Source: Tannerellaceae bacterium
GTDB taxonomy: Bacteria; Bacteroidota; Bacteroidia; Bacteroidales; Tannerellaceae
Length of the DNA: 34,661 nt
Reading direction: 5' to 3'
Assembly: GCA_031280435.1 (NCBI GenBank)
Contig: JAITGS010000115.1
Span: 1 to 34,661, forward strand
Under the pieces are notes generated by a model. That model had not been told where the DNA came from, searched no databases, and saw only the letters and a program-made list of their open reading frames with translations. This document shows positions 26,927 to 34,390 of this stretch, piece by piece. Numbering within the stretch: the stretch's first letter is position 1; each line of letters starts with the position of its first letter. The position numbers and the translations under genes were made by a program.

Positions 26927-26959
26927 AAAGACTGTCTCTGTTGAAGAGACAGTCTTTTT
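26927..26959. terminator. Intrinsic terminator downstream of the kinase
   Basis: AAAGACTGTCTC (26927-26938) pairs perfectly with GAGACAGTCTTT (26946-26957) around a 7-nt loop, with T-run on the plus strand. It lies 210 bp after the kinase stop. The interval between them holds no recognisable gene. Confidence 0.85.
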
Positions 26960-26999
26960 GTTTCAGGTGCGCTGTTACCATGGCTTAGCGTCTGCCTCT

Positions 27000-27190
27000 T
27001 TGCCCGGCAATTATCCTCCTGTATCTTTGGTTCGCTTGGGTTAAACAATTAACAATCTATTCATATTTATAAGCGCGAAGCGCTTTGAGATCTACCGGCC
27101 TTTCGGAGTATGCGGCGGGTACAGGTAGCTGTTGCATCCGACTTTCATGCTCATGCGGGGCTTCGTTATCGGTTGCTCCTTAAAAAAAGC
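27000..27190 (+). ncRNA. Candidate small RNA from an orphan promoter
   Basis: TTG at 27000-27002, 19 bp, then TATCTTTG at 27022-27029 is a full consensus promoter facing right. No gene lies on the plus strand before the next terminator region. The predicted transcript from about 27036 would include a perfect AAGCGC-GAA-GCGCTT hairpin (27071-27085). It would run toward the aquaporin terminator, whose stem could also fold in this direction but lacks a plus-strand U-run. A 53-codon frame from 27110 overlaps the aquaporin 3' end and is not convincing. RNA identity is unknown. Confidence 0.35.
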
Positions 27191-27217
27191 AAGAGCCGGA
27201 CAAATAGCGTCCGACTC
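27182..27217 (-). terminator. Terminator of the aquaporin operon
   Basis: Minus-strand stem GAGTCGGAC (plus 27217-27209) and GTCCGGCTC (plus 27201-27193), one G-U pair, followed downstream by a run of seven T on the minus strand (plus 27182-27188). Confidence 0.85.
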
Positions 27218-27243
27218 CCGCACTCATTGAATTTTAACGTAAC

Positions 27244-27918
27244 TCAGTCTTTTATCGCTCTCCAAATGTAAGCGGCGAGGGCTCCGCCTGCCAGTGGAGC
27301 AACGATAAAGACCCATAATTGTGTGAGCGCGGCTCCTCCCTGGAAGATGGCCGGGCCAATGCTGCGCGCGGGATTAACCGACGTGCCGGTGATCGGAATA
27401 CATACGATGTGGACAAGCACAAGGGTCAGTCCGATGGCTAAGCCTGCCAGGTTTCCGGCGCCTTTCTTTGCATCGGTAGAGCCAAGTACGACGAGCACAA
27501 AAATGAAGGTGAACACCAGCTCAGCCGTGAAGGCCTGCATGAAGGCGCCTTCGGCATAGCCGTTGGAGCCGGTGGCTGTCGGGCCGCCGTGGCTGCCGGT
27601 CGATACGAGGCCGAACAGGATCGCAGAGCCTATGATGGCGCCAACAACCTGCGAGATCATGTAGAAAGCTGCTTCCTTGCCGCCCATTTTGCCCGACAGA
27701 TATACGCCAAAGGTGATAGCCGGATTGATATGACAGCCTGATACGTTGCCGATTGCGTATGCCATAGCTACAACCGAGAGGCCAAACGCGAGCGCTACGC
27801 CTATCGTGCCTACGCCGGCTCCTACTGCATCCGGAGCTGCTCCTGCAAAGACTGCACTGCCGCATCCCATCAGAACCAATACCATAGTTCCGATCATTTC
27901 TGCTAAATACTTTTTCAT
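27244..27918 (-). CDS. aqpZ: Aquaporin Z
   Basis: A 224-residue MIP-family channel with six helices and two half-helices bearing NPA motifs (65-67 in CHINPAIT, 182-184 in TSVNPARS). Residues matching the AqpZ selectivity filter are visible: F45, H170, T179 and R185, the narrow water-specific set rather than the wide glycerol-facilitator set. It should move water across the inner membrane. It lies 56 bp downstream of the ABC-2 permease on the same strand and ends with a terminator, so it could be the last gene of that operon. No exact promoter was found immediately upstream, though TATTGTTTG (minus strand, near 27960) is one base off spacing. Confidence 0.95.
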   Translation of the reverse strand: MKKYLAEMIGTMVLVLMGCGSAVFAGAAPDAVGAGVGTIGVALAFGLSVVAMAYAIGNVSGCHINPAITFGVYLSGKMGGKEAAFYMISQVVGAIIGSAILFGLVSTGSHGGPTATGSNGYAEGAFMQAFTAELVFTFIFVLVVLGSTDAKKGAGNLAGLAIGLTLVLVHIVCIPITGTSVNPARSIGPAIFQGGAALTQLWVFIVAPLAGGALAAYIWRAIKD

Positions 27919-27974
27919 TTTGCTGTAAGTTTTTAATTGGTGAATAATCTATGTACAAACAATATTTTGTTGAT

Positions 27975-29081
27975 TTAATACCATTTGAAGCGCTTCATGC
28001 CGATGATGAAGCAGCTGACGCCCAAGACCGACAGGGCAAGCGTTGGCGACAGTATTTCCATCCACCCCGCGCCCTCGTTGAATATGCTGCGGATGCCGTC
28101 GGCCATCGCCGTCAGGGGCAGCAGGCGGATGAAACCTATGCTCCAGTCCGGAAAGTTGTGGTAGCTGAAAAAGATGCCGGAGAGGATCATCATCGGCATC
28201 TGTACGAGATTTATCAGGCCGGTACCTACCTCCGTTTTGTGCGTGCGGCTCGAAATGAGGATAGCTATTCCTGCGAAGGCAAGGTTGCCGGCCATGTATA
28301 AAGTGATGAGGGCGGCGATGTTACCCTGAACAGTTATCCCAAAGATGAGCGCCGCGAAGGCTATCAGGATCAGCGCCTCGATGATGTTCATGAAGGTGCG
28401 CACGGCCATCAGGGAGATCAGGTAGTTAGACTTTCTCATCGGCGTAGCCACCATTCTTCGCAGAAGCTTCTGAGAGCGTCGCTCTATAATTGTATAGCTC
28501 ACGCCCCACATCATCGAGCCCATCAGCCCGAAGGCTATCAGGCCGGGAATCAGGAAGTCGATGTAGCGCACGCCTTTCAGCGTTATGGGCTCGACGGGAG
28601 AACTGTCCTCGGTGCGCACCGAGGGCGACTTCAGCATGGCCGACAGCTTCATATACACCAACTGCGCCTGAGAGTTATGAGGATCGAAGTGGTACCTCAG
28701 GGCGCCCAGCGTGTCGCCTATCATCACGTCGGCCTCGCCGCGCTTCAGCGACACTATGGCCGAGCGCAGGTCGGAGCGCACGAAGTTGAATTCGGCATTG
28801 CCCAGAACCTTGTCTGTTACGCGCCAAACCTGAGCAGGCCGGCCTTTATATTCGCCCGCACGGCCGTATATTGCGAGTACGGAATCGAGTTCGGTGGGGC
28901 GTTCGGATATGACGAGCACCTGGAATTTCTCTTCCGATTTCTGCGTGAATGCAAGTCCGAGACCTATGGAAATAAGCACAGGGAAGACTATTCCCCAGAA
29001 GAGAGTTTCGGGTTCGCGTATGGTTTCGAGCCAAAAGGTTCGTATCAGTTCAAAAAGTTGTTGACCGCGGAATCGTTTCAT
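27975..29081 (-). CDS. ABC-2 type exporter permease
   Basis: 368 residues. One N-terminal helix (about 22-42, FWGIVFPVLISIGLGLAF), a long periplasmic segment (45-165), and five C-terminal helices between about 175 and 365 (IDFLIPGLIAFGLMGSMMWG, LISLMAVRTFMNIIEALILI, ALITLYMAGNLAFAGIAILI and others). This is the ABC2_membrane_3 arrangement. RRSQKLLRRMVATPMRKSNY is the conserved coupling loop. The ATG directly abuts the stop of the ATPase gene, so the two proteins are made together. The substrate is unknown; lipids, drugs or glycans are usual for the family. Confidence 0.88.
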   Translation of the reverse strand: MKRFRGQQLFELIRTFWLETIREPETLFWGIVFPVLISIGLGLAFTQKSEEKFQVLVISERPTELDSVLAIYGRAGEYKGRPAQVWRVTDKVLGNAEFNFVRSDLRSAIVSLKRGEADVMIGDTLGALRYHFDPHNSQAQLVYMKLSAMLKSPSVRTEDSSPVEPITLKGVRYIDFLIPGLIAFGLMGSMMWGVSYTIIERRSQKLLRRMVATPMRKSNYLISLMAVRTFMNIIEALILIAFAALIFGITVQGNIAALITLYMAGNLAFAGIAILISSRTHKTEVGTGLINLVQMPMMILSGIFFSYHNFPDWSIGFIRLLPLTAMADGIRSIFNEGAGWMEILSPTLALSVLGVSCFIIGMKRFKWY

Positions 29082-29831
29082 TTATTGTTGGGATATGAGG
29101 GATGGGTCGTCGCTAAGTTTTTTTCCGGTGAGATTGATAAATAGCTCGTCGAGATTGCGCGAGCGTTCGTCGAGCAGGTCGGCCAGCCGGCCTTCTTTCA
29201 GTATCTGTCCCTCGTCTATGATGATGATGCGGTCGCAAAGGGTTTCGGCCTCCTCCATGTAGTGCGTTGTGAGGATGAGCGTAGTTTCGCCTTTGGTTTT
29301 CAGCTCATGGAGTATGTTCCAGAGGTCGAGGCGCGAGTGAGGGTCGAGGCCGGTTGTAGGCTCGTCGAGGAAGAGTGTCCGCGGCCGGTTGAGAAGTGCA
29401 ACCGCAAGGGCGAGGCGCTGCTTTTGTCCGCCCGAAAGGGTTCCCACCCGCGACTTGCTTTTAGCCTCCAGCCCGGTGAGGGCTATCACCTCGCCAATGC
29501 GCTCCTCATCATCAATGGCGAAGAAGGAGGCGAACAGCTTTAGCGTCTCGTGCACGGTCAGCTTCTCGGCGAAGCGGGTTTCCTGAAGCGAGATGCCTAT
29601 CGAGCGCCTGAGCTCGCGCTCATGCTGTTTCCATCGCTTGCCCTCAATCAGAATCTCGCCGCTGTCGGGTTTCTGCAGTCCCTCCATCATCTCCACCAGA
29701 GTAGTTTTTCCTGCACCGTTGGGCCCCAGAAGTGCAACAAACTCGCCGCGGGCTATCGCAAGCGATATGCCTTTCACGGCCTGCACATCCTTGAAACTCT
29801 TAACGACCTTGCTTACCTCAATCTGCAGCAT
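29082..29831 (-). CDS. ABC exporter ATPase (partner of the ABC-2 permease)
   Basis: 249 residues. Walker A GPNGAGKTT at 36-44, Q-loop GISLQETRF, signature LSGGQKQR at 132-139, Walker B LFLDEPTTGLD from 153 and switch His in TTHYMEEAE. This is the DrrA/CcmA-type ATPase that drives an ABC-2 permease. It starts 2 bp after the stop of the nucleoside hydrolase gene and ends adjacent to the permease start, giving a tight three-gene transcript. A C-terminal segment of about 35 residues (LADLLDERSRNLDELFINLTG) is typical of this subgroup. Confidence 0.92.
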   Translation of the reverse strand: MLQIEVSKVVKSFKDVQAVKGISLAIARGEFVALLGPNGAGKTTLVEMMEGLQKPDSGEILIEGKRWKQHERELRRSIGISLQETRFAEKLTVHETLKLFASFFAIDDEERIGEVIALTGLEAKSKSRVGTLSGGQKQRLALAVALLNRPRTLFLDEPTTGLDPHSRLDLWNILHELKTKGETTLILTTHYMEEAETLCDRIIIIDEGQILKEGRLADLLDERSRNLDELFINLTGKKLSDDPSLISQQ

Positions 29832-29833
29832 GA

Positions 29834-30817
29834 TCAGTTTTTGACCGGTTGATGCATCATGTATCCCTCAATAATCGCCGCCATTTCCTGCGGAGGCAGC
29901 TTCTCGATGAGCCGTATATGCTTGCCGGACGGATCGGCCGACCAGCTGTTGGAGCCGTTTTCATTGACTATTATCCGCCCGCGCTCCGTGTTGAAATAGG
30001 GTTCATAACCTTTGATGGCCACCAGAACCGCCGTCTGATCCCAACTCATCCGCCCGTCGAAATCCTGTTCCGCAAGGCACAGAGTATATGTATCCTTAAC
30101 CGGACTGTTTTCTATTGGCGATGCAACGATGCGCGTGCCCGTCAGGATGTTGACGCCTATCTCGAAGCCGCTGAGTACAATTTCGACGGGCCAGCCGCCG
30201 AACACAGCAACGGAGGCCATCGAATCAACAAAAACATTATACTCCCTGCCCTCCGGGAAGGCTCCGGCCATAGACGCAAGCCGCTTGACCTTCAGCGCAA
30301 CAAGCTCGCGGCCGCCGAGAGGGCTGAACTCGTCCGGCTCGCTTTCCAGCAGGTTCCGCATGTTTGTGAGGAAGCCTATCGTGCATATAGTGACGCTGCG
30401 ATCGGGCTGCGAGGCGAGAATCCTGCGGTACAGCCGAACGGCATCTTCGGCATCGGAGGTGCGCGAAACAGAGTGCGGATAGCGCGAGGGGAGCGCCTCC
30501 GTCCACTTCACCACGTGCCAGTCGCCCATGTCGGCAGCCTTGCCCTTGGGCGCTCCAAGCGGAATATCGGGACGATTAAAGTAGTGATTGATAACACTTA
30601 TGCAGGGCGCCACAAGCTCGTTGCCGTTCGACGAAACCGTAGCCAGGATGTTAACATATCCGCTGTCGGCCAGTGCATGCATCAGAGCCATAGCGCCGAC
30701 GTCGTCGAAGTCCGGCCCGAGGTCGGTGTCCAGAATCAGGTTCACCCGGCCGGCCTGCTGCTGTGCGCATGAGGCGGAAATCAGTATGATAACGAGTAGG
30801 GAGAAAAAAGTTTTCAT
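29834..30817 (-). CDS. Exported nucleoside hydrolase (IUNH family)
   Basis: 327 residues. The signal (ILISASC, Cys 17) suggests a lipoprotein, so the enzyme works in the envelope. DTDLGPDFDD at 30-39 is the Ca2+-binding motif of inosine-uridine-preferring nucleoside hydrolases; MSWDQTAVLVAI supplies the late conserved Asp. The reaction splits ribonucleosides into base and ribose. The start at 30817 opens the signal peptide; an upstream in-frame ATG at 30907 would lie before the promoter. The ABC exporter ATPase follows 2 bp downstream. An extracytoplasmic location is less common than the cytoplasmic form and fits a scavenging role. Confidence 0.88.
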   Translation of the reverse strand: MKTFFSLLVIILISASCAQQQAGRVNLILDTDLGPDFDDVGAMALMHALADSGYVNILATVSSNGNELVAPCISVINHYFNRPDIPLGAPKGKAADMGDWHVVKWTEALPSRYPHSVSRTSDAEDAVRLYRRILASQPDRSVTICTIGFLTNMRNLLESEPDEFSPLGGRELVALKVKRLASMAGAFPEGREYNVFVDSMASVAVFGGWPVEIVLSGFEIGVNILTGTRIVASPIENSPVKDTYTLCLAEQDFDGRMSWDQTAVLVAIKGYEPYFNTERGRIIVNENGSNSWSADPSGKHIRLIEKLPPQEMAAIIEGYMMHQPVKN

Positions 30818-30841
30818 TCTATAATAGTATTTGATTTGCCG

Positions 30842-30849
30842 CAAAGATA
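30842..30849 (-). promoter_or_regulatory. -7 box of the nucleoside hydrolase operon
   Basis: Minus-strand TATCTTTG at plus 30842-30849, about 25 bp before the ATG at 30817. No clear TTG at the -33 position. Confidence 0.55.
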
Positions 30850-30954
30850 ATAGGGAATTTCTAATAATAGCATTCTCTGCCTTAGCCAAGGTCGGCAAAA
30901 TGCTCATTTACTAAAGTAAAAGCCCGCAAAATATTCAAATTTGCCTCCGCTAAG

Positions 30955-31225
30955 CTTTTGCGGTACATCATTGCCTTCCGCCGGCCTTGCAGGAGAGAAT
31001 TGCTGCGTAGAAATTATCTCGCGCCGGCCTTCCGGAAGTCGAAGCTGCATAGAAAAAGCTTCAAATTGCGCTTCGGAAAGTGGTTTCTACGCAGAAAAGG
31101 CTTCAAAATCCATTTCGGGAGGCGATTTCTATGCAGAAAAGGCTTCAAAATCGCCTTAGTGAAGCGTTTTCTACGCAGAAATGGCTTGCCGCCGGGCGAA
31201 TTGAGGTCTTTGCTACGCAGATATG
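30955..31225. repeat. 42-bp tandem array 5, 6 phased cores
   Basis: Eight-base cores at 31003, 31045, 31087, 31129, 31171 and 31213 follow an exact 42-bp period. The first two read CTGCGTAG or CTGCATAG and the rest CTACGCAG or CTATGCAG: the core flips to its reverse complement within the same register. In the best units it is the dyad TTTCT-ACGC-AGAAA, followed by AAGGCTTCAAAATC. One unit adds GCTTCA...TGAAGC. A degenerate further unit may lie at 30955-31002. It lies between two minus-strand operons. Confidence 0.85.
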
Positions 31226-31310
31226 AGTTTGGAAGAGGGTGGGGGGAGGATTGTGCTGCCCGGCTTTAATCAGCCGCAGGGCTGCCTCGGCAGAATGTTG
31301 CCTAAGCTGC

Positions 31311-31330
31311 TTATATGCCGCGGCATATAA
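31311..31330. other. Perfect 20-bp palindrome
   Basis: TTATATGCCGCGGCATATAA is identical to its reverse complement over 20 bases. It is adjacent to the phosphatase terminator and downstream of two smaller hairpins (CGGCT-TTAATC-AGCCG and CTGCC-TC-GGCAG). It could be a dimeric regulator site or an RNA structure. Confidence 0.7.
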
Positions 31331-31364
31331 AAACAGGGTGGAAGCGACATTGTTGCTCCCACCC
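31331..31364 (-). terminator. Terminator of the susCD/phosphatase operon
   Basis: Minus-strand GGGTGGGAGC pairs with GCTTCCACCC (plus 31336-31364, one mismatch), followed on the minus strand by TGTTTTTAT. Confidence 0.85.
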
Positions 31365-31407
31365 ATTAGCAAAGGTGTGAAATGAACTGTGATTTTAAAG
31401 AAATCTA

Positions 31408-32553
31408 TTATTTGAAAAGCTCTATCTTATCCACCGGCTTCCCCTGCATGTCAAGGACTTCGAGGCGGAGCTCCTTTGCCGTCACACTGGCCCTGACGGC
31501 GGCCTTGTTGGAATTAATCAGCACAGGGAACCGGATCCGGGAGTTTGCGGGGCGCTTGTAGTGGCGGTGGAGATGGCCGCAGAGCATGAGGTCGATGCCG
31601 GCTTCGTTCAGTATGGGGACGAACTTGTTGAGGATTTCGGCCTCTCCGTGCCAATCCCTTTCCGGGGGCATGTGGCATACGACGACTTTGAATGGGGCTT
31701 CCGTAAACTCTTTGCTTGTGACGGCGCCTTTGAGCCAAACGGCCTGGAGGCTACGGTAGGCGTCGTAGTCGGTGATGCCGCTGTACTCTATGTCGGTATC
31801 GGGCTTGTCTTCACCGCAGTCGAGCACGACGAAGCAAACGGGCCCCTGTCGAACGAGATAGTAGAGCTCCGGACTGAGAGGCGAGAAATAGTCCTGGAAG
31901 CGTGGTGCAAAGACTCCGCGGGTTTCGTGATTGCCTCGGGCGTAATACATGGGCACGTTCGAAGCAAAAGCCTTGACGCCAACGTCCATGAAGCCCCGGA
32001 AAAGGTCGTCCTCGTCTGTCATCGACGAAACCATGTCGCCGTTGAAGAATACAAGGTCGGCCTCGCCGGCCTTAGTGAGGTTCAGCATAGTATCCAAGGC
32101 TTCGCTGCGCCCGTGAATGTCGTTGACCATCACAAATGACAGCGCAGCCTTATTGGGGTTCAGCGTTGTGAAGGTGAAGGGACGGTAGGCCGTGGTTGAA
32201 GCCACCTTGCCGTAAGTGATCTCGTGCCTGTCCCTGCCGAGCACTTCCTGCGAGAAAACCCGATAGCGATAGGTTGCTCCCGGCTGAAGGCCTCGCAGCT
32301 TCACAGCGTGAACGTAGCCTTCAAGCTTAATGCCGTTCTTGACGGCAAAGGTTTTAGGCCTCTCCGTGAGGTAAAAATGAGTGCTGTCGATGGGCGCAGT
32401 CTCAACCCATGACACGGCGCTCCTGTTCGTAGTCCAGACAATAGTCACTTCGTCAGCTCCAAGATTCTGAAGATAGGGGCCATGGCTGATACTGATTTTC
32501 TCCTGCGCCACCGCAAAGAGCGGCAGCATAAGAAACAAAAGGATTCTTTTCAT
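31408..32553 (-). CDS. Secreted calcineurin-like metallophosphatase
   Basis: 381 residues with a signal peptide (1-17, ending LFAVAQ). Residues about 20-130 form a fibronectin-like N-terminal domain as in purple acid phosphatases (GPYLQNLGADEVTIVWTTNR). The catalytic domain has all metal motifs: NDIHG (D145, H147), NGDMV (D173), RGNHE (N208, H209), VVCHMPP (H294) and CGHLHRH (H327, H329). It should hydrolyse phosphomonoesters or diesters outside the cytoplasm. It lies 23 bp downstream of susD on the same strand and ends at a terminator, so it is the last gene of the susCD operon. This suggests that the operon handles phosphorylated substrates. Confidence 0.9.
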   Translation of the reverse strand: MKRILLFLMLPLFAVAQEKISISHGPYLQNLGADEVTIVWTTNRSAVSWVETAPIDSTHFYLTERPKTFAVKNGIKLEGYVHAVKLRGLQPGATYRYRVFSQEVLGRDRHEITYGKVASTTAYRPFTFTTLNPNKAALSFVMVNDIHGRSEALDTMLNLTKAGEADLVFFNGDMVSSMTDEDDLFRGFMDVGVKAFASNVPMYYARGNHETRGVFAPRFQDYFSPLSPELYYLVRQGPVCFVVLDCGEDKPDTDIEYSGITDYDAYRSLQAVWLKGAVTSKEFTEAPFKVVVCHMPPERDWHGEAEILNKFVPILNEAGIDLMLCGHLHRHYKRPANSRIRFPVLINSNKAAVRASVTAKELRLEVLDMQGKPVDKIELFK

Positions 32554-32576
32554 TGCTTGCTGTTGTTGTTTATTGG

Positions 32577-34379
32577 TTAGTAATTGGGGTTCTGTTTCAA
32601 GGCGTTGTTCTTATTCATCTCATCGCGGGTAATGGGGAAGTAATAGGCTTTGTTGTCCCATTTTCTTTGCTCCCATACTTCGTGAGTGATTGTAGGAACG
32701 CTGGCAGTAACTTTGTTTTCATCGAGTTTATAGATTATGATAGCGCGAGATACCGGCTTATATGCCTCAGGCCCGATCACCCATCTCCTTACATCGTAGA
32801 AGCGATGTTCTTCAAATGCAAGCTCAACCCGCCGCTCGTTGCGGTAGCGGGCTTTTAAGGCCTCTCCCGATTCAGTCAGCGCAGGCTGTCCGGCTCTTTT
32901 GCGTATCATATTAATATATGTTCGTGCGGTTTCATCTTCGCCGAGTTCAATGCATGCTTCGGCATAATTGAGCAGAATCTCGGCATAGCGGAAATAGCGC
33001 CAGGTTACTTCCTGCTTGTAATACTGTGCATCTACACTCGGATCCATAAACTTGCGGACGTAGTATCCCGTATAGGAACCGTTCCAGTCTTCGATAGGGC
33101 TTTTCCGAGTATCAACTCCATAATCTTCGCGTATGGAATTGGTTGCTGGCTCCCATCGTTCCCACATTCCTGTGCGCACAATGCCGTCGGCTTCTATAAC
33201 GGTTACATCAGCCGGTCGGGGACGATAGTAAGAACCTTCGAACAGGATAGTGGAATAAAAGCGGGAGTCGCGATTATTATATGGGAATGCTGCATGTGCA
33301 GGATTGTCCCAGTCAAACTTAGAGCCGTCTTTCATCTCATAGCTATCTACAAGGTCGGCCAACGGAGCGTTGGAGCCCCAATTATGGAATCCGTTAGGGC
33401 CGGAATACAAGCCGAAGTTCTGCCCCATGACCGGCGTGAAGAACTTGACGAAGATGTCCTCCTCCGAATCCTTTGTAAGGAAAAAGTCGACGAAGTTTTG
33501 AGCTATGGAATCAGCAGGCAATGGATCGGGTTTGTAGAGCTTGTATATGCCAAGGTCGATGACGGCTTTGGCTGCATCTCTGGCTGCTCTCCATCTTGCC
33601 GACCGGTCGCCTCCAACGTATCCTATCAGCTCCTTGTCGGCATAGTCTGAGAAGATAGCGGAGGATGAATGGTACAGATCGCTTGCGGCGTACAGCAGTG
33701 TTCGTGATTTCAATGCCAAGGCGGCTCCCTTGGTTGCTCTTCCGTAGTTAGCTCCTGTATTTGCAACAGGAAGCAAGTCGGCAGCTTTATCACATTCGGA
33801 TACGATAAAGTTTATACATTCCTCAAAGGTGTTGCGCGGCACGTTGTATTCGTCCGACAGTCCGTAAACGTTCGTAATAAGCGGCACTCCTCCAAAGAGA
33901 GTGACAAGATTGAAATAGTTATATGCCCTGAGGAATGTCACTTCGCCGGTGATACGATCTTTCATCGTCTTGCCGTCGCTCAGAGTTGTGCCGAAGTTGA
34001 CGAGCTCTACGTTGTCGAAGAAGAGGTTGCAGTTGCGTATGGTCTTATACATATCAGCCCAGGTTCTGTACCGAGTGGCGGCCGACCAACCCGGATAGGT
34101 ATCCGGAGTGAGCAAGCTGTTATTGAAGTCGTAGGAACCTGCGTTCCCCCTGTAATGAGCTTCGTCCACCAAACAGGCTTTTAAGCGTCCGGCCGTCATT
34201 GGTTCGTCCAATCGGAAATATATGTTGTTCACAAAAGTCTCGACGAGAATAGGGTCAGACCATACATCAGGACCGGAAAAGTCGGTTCTGGATTTAGTGT
34301 CCAAATCTTCGCTGCATGCAGAGAAGAAGATTGTAAGGACGCTAAGGAGAATACTTGTTGTAAGTAAATATCGTTTCAT
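32577..34379 (-). CDS. SusD/RagB-like nutrient-binding lipoprotein
   Basis: 600 residues. A lipoprotein signal with FFSACSED (Cys 22) leads to a surface lipoprotein that caps the SusC channel. SusD hallmarks include FSGPDVWSDPILVETFVNNI, ITGEVTFLRAYNYFNLVTLF, GRATKGAALALKSRTLLYAA and the C-terminal YFRYAEILLNYAEACIELGE and ELAFEEHRFYDVRRW. TPR-like helices span the body. It begins 12 bp after the stop of susC. Ligand unknown; its phosphatase neighbour hints at a phosphorylated molecule. Confidence 0.95.
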   Translation of the reverse strand: MKRYLLTTSILLSVLTIFFSACSEDLDTKSRTDFSGPDVWSDPILVETFVNNIYFRLDEPMTAGRLKACLVDEAHYRGNAGSYDFNNSLLTPDTYPGWSAATRYRTWADMYKTIRNCNLFFDNVELVNFGTTLSDGKTMKDRITGEVTFLRAYNYFNLVTLFGGVPLITNVYGLSDEYNVPRNTFEECINFIVSECDKAADLLPVANTGANYGRATKGAALALKSRTLLYAASDLYHSSSAIFSDYADKELIGYVGGDRSARWRAARDAAKAVIDLGIYKLYKPDPLPADSIAQNFVDFFLTKDSEEDIFVKFFTPVMGQNFGLYSGPNGFHNWGSNAPLADLVDSYEMKDGSKFDWDNPAHAAFPYNNRDSRFYSTILFEGSYYRPRPADVTVIEADGIVRTGMWERWEPATNSIREDYGVDTRKSPIEDWNGSYTGYYVRKFMDPSVDAQYYKQEVTWRYFRYAEILLNYAEACIELGEDETARTYINMIRKRAGQPALTESGEALKARYRNERRVELAFEEHRFYDVRRWVIGPEAYKPVSRAIIIYKLDENKVTASVPTITHEVWEQRKWDNKAYYFPITRDEMNKNNALKQNPNY

Positions 34380-34390
34380 GGCTTCTGTTG

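Noticed and set aside
27110-27271. 53-codon plus-strand frame after the orphan promoter
   Set aside because: It overlaps the terminator and the coding end of aqpZ and has no protein-like features.
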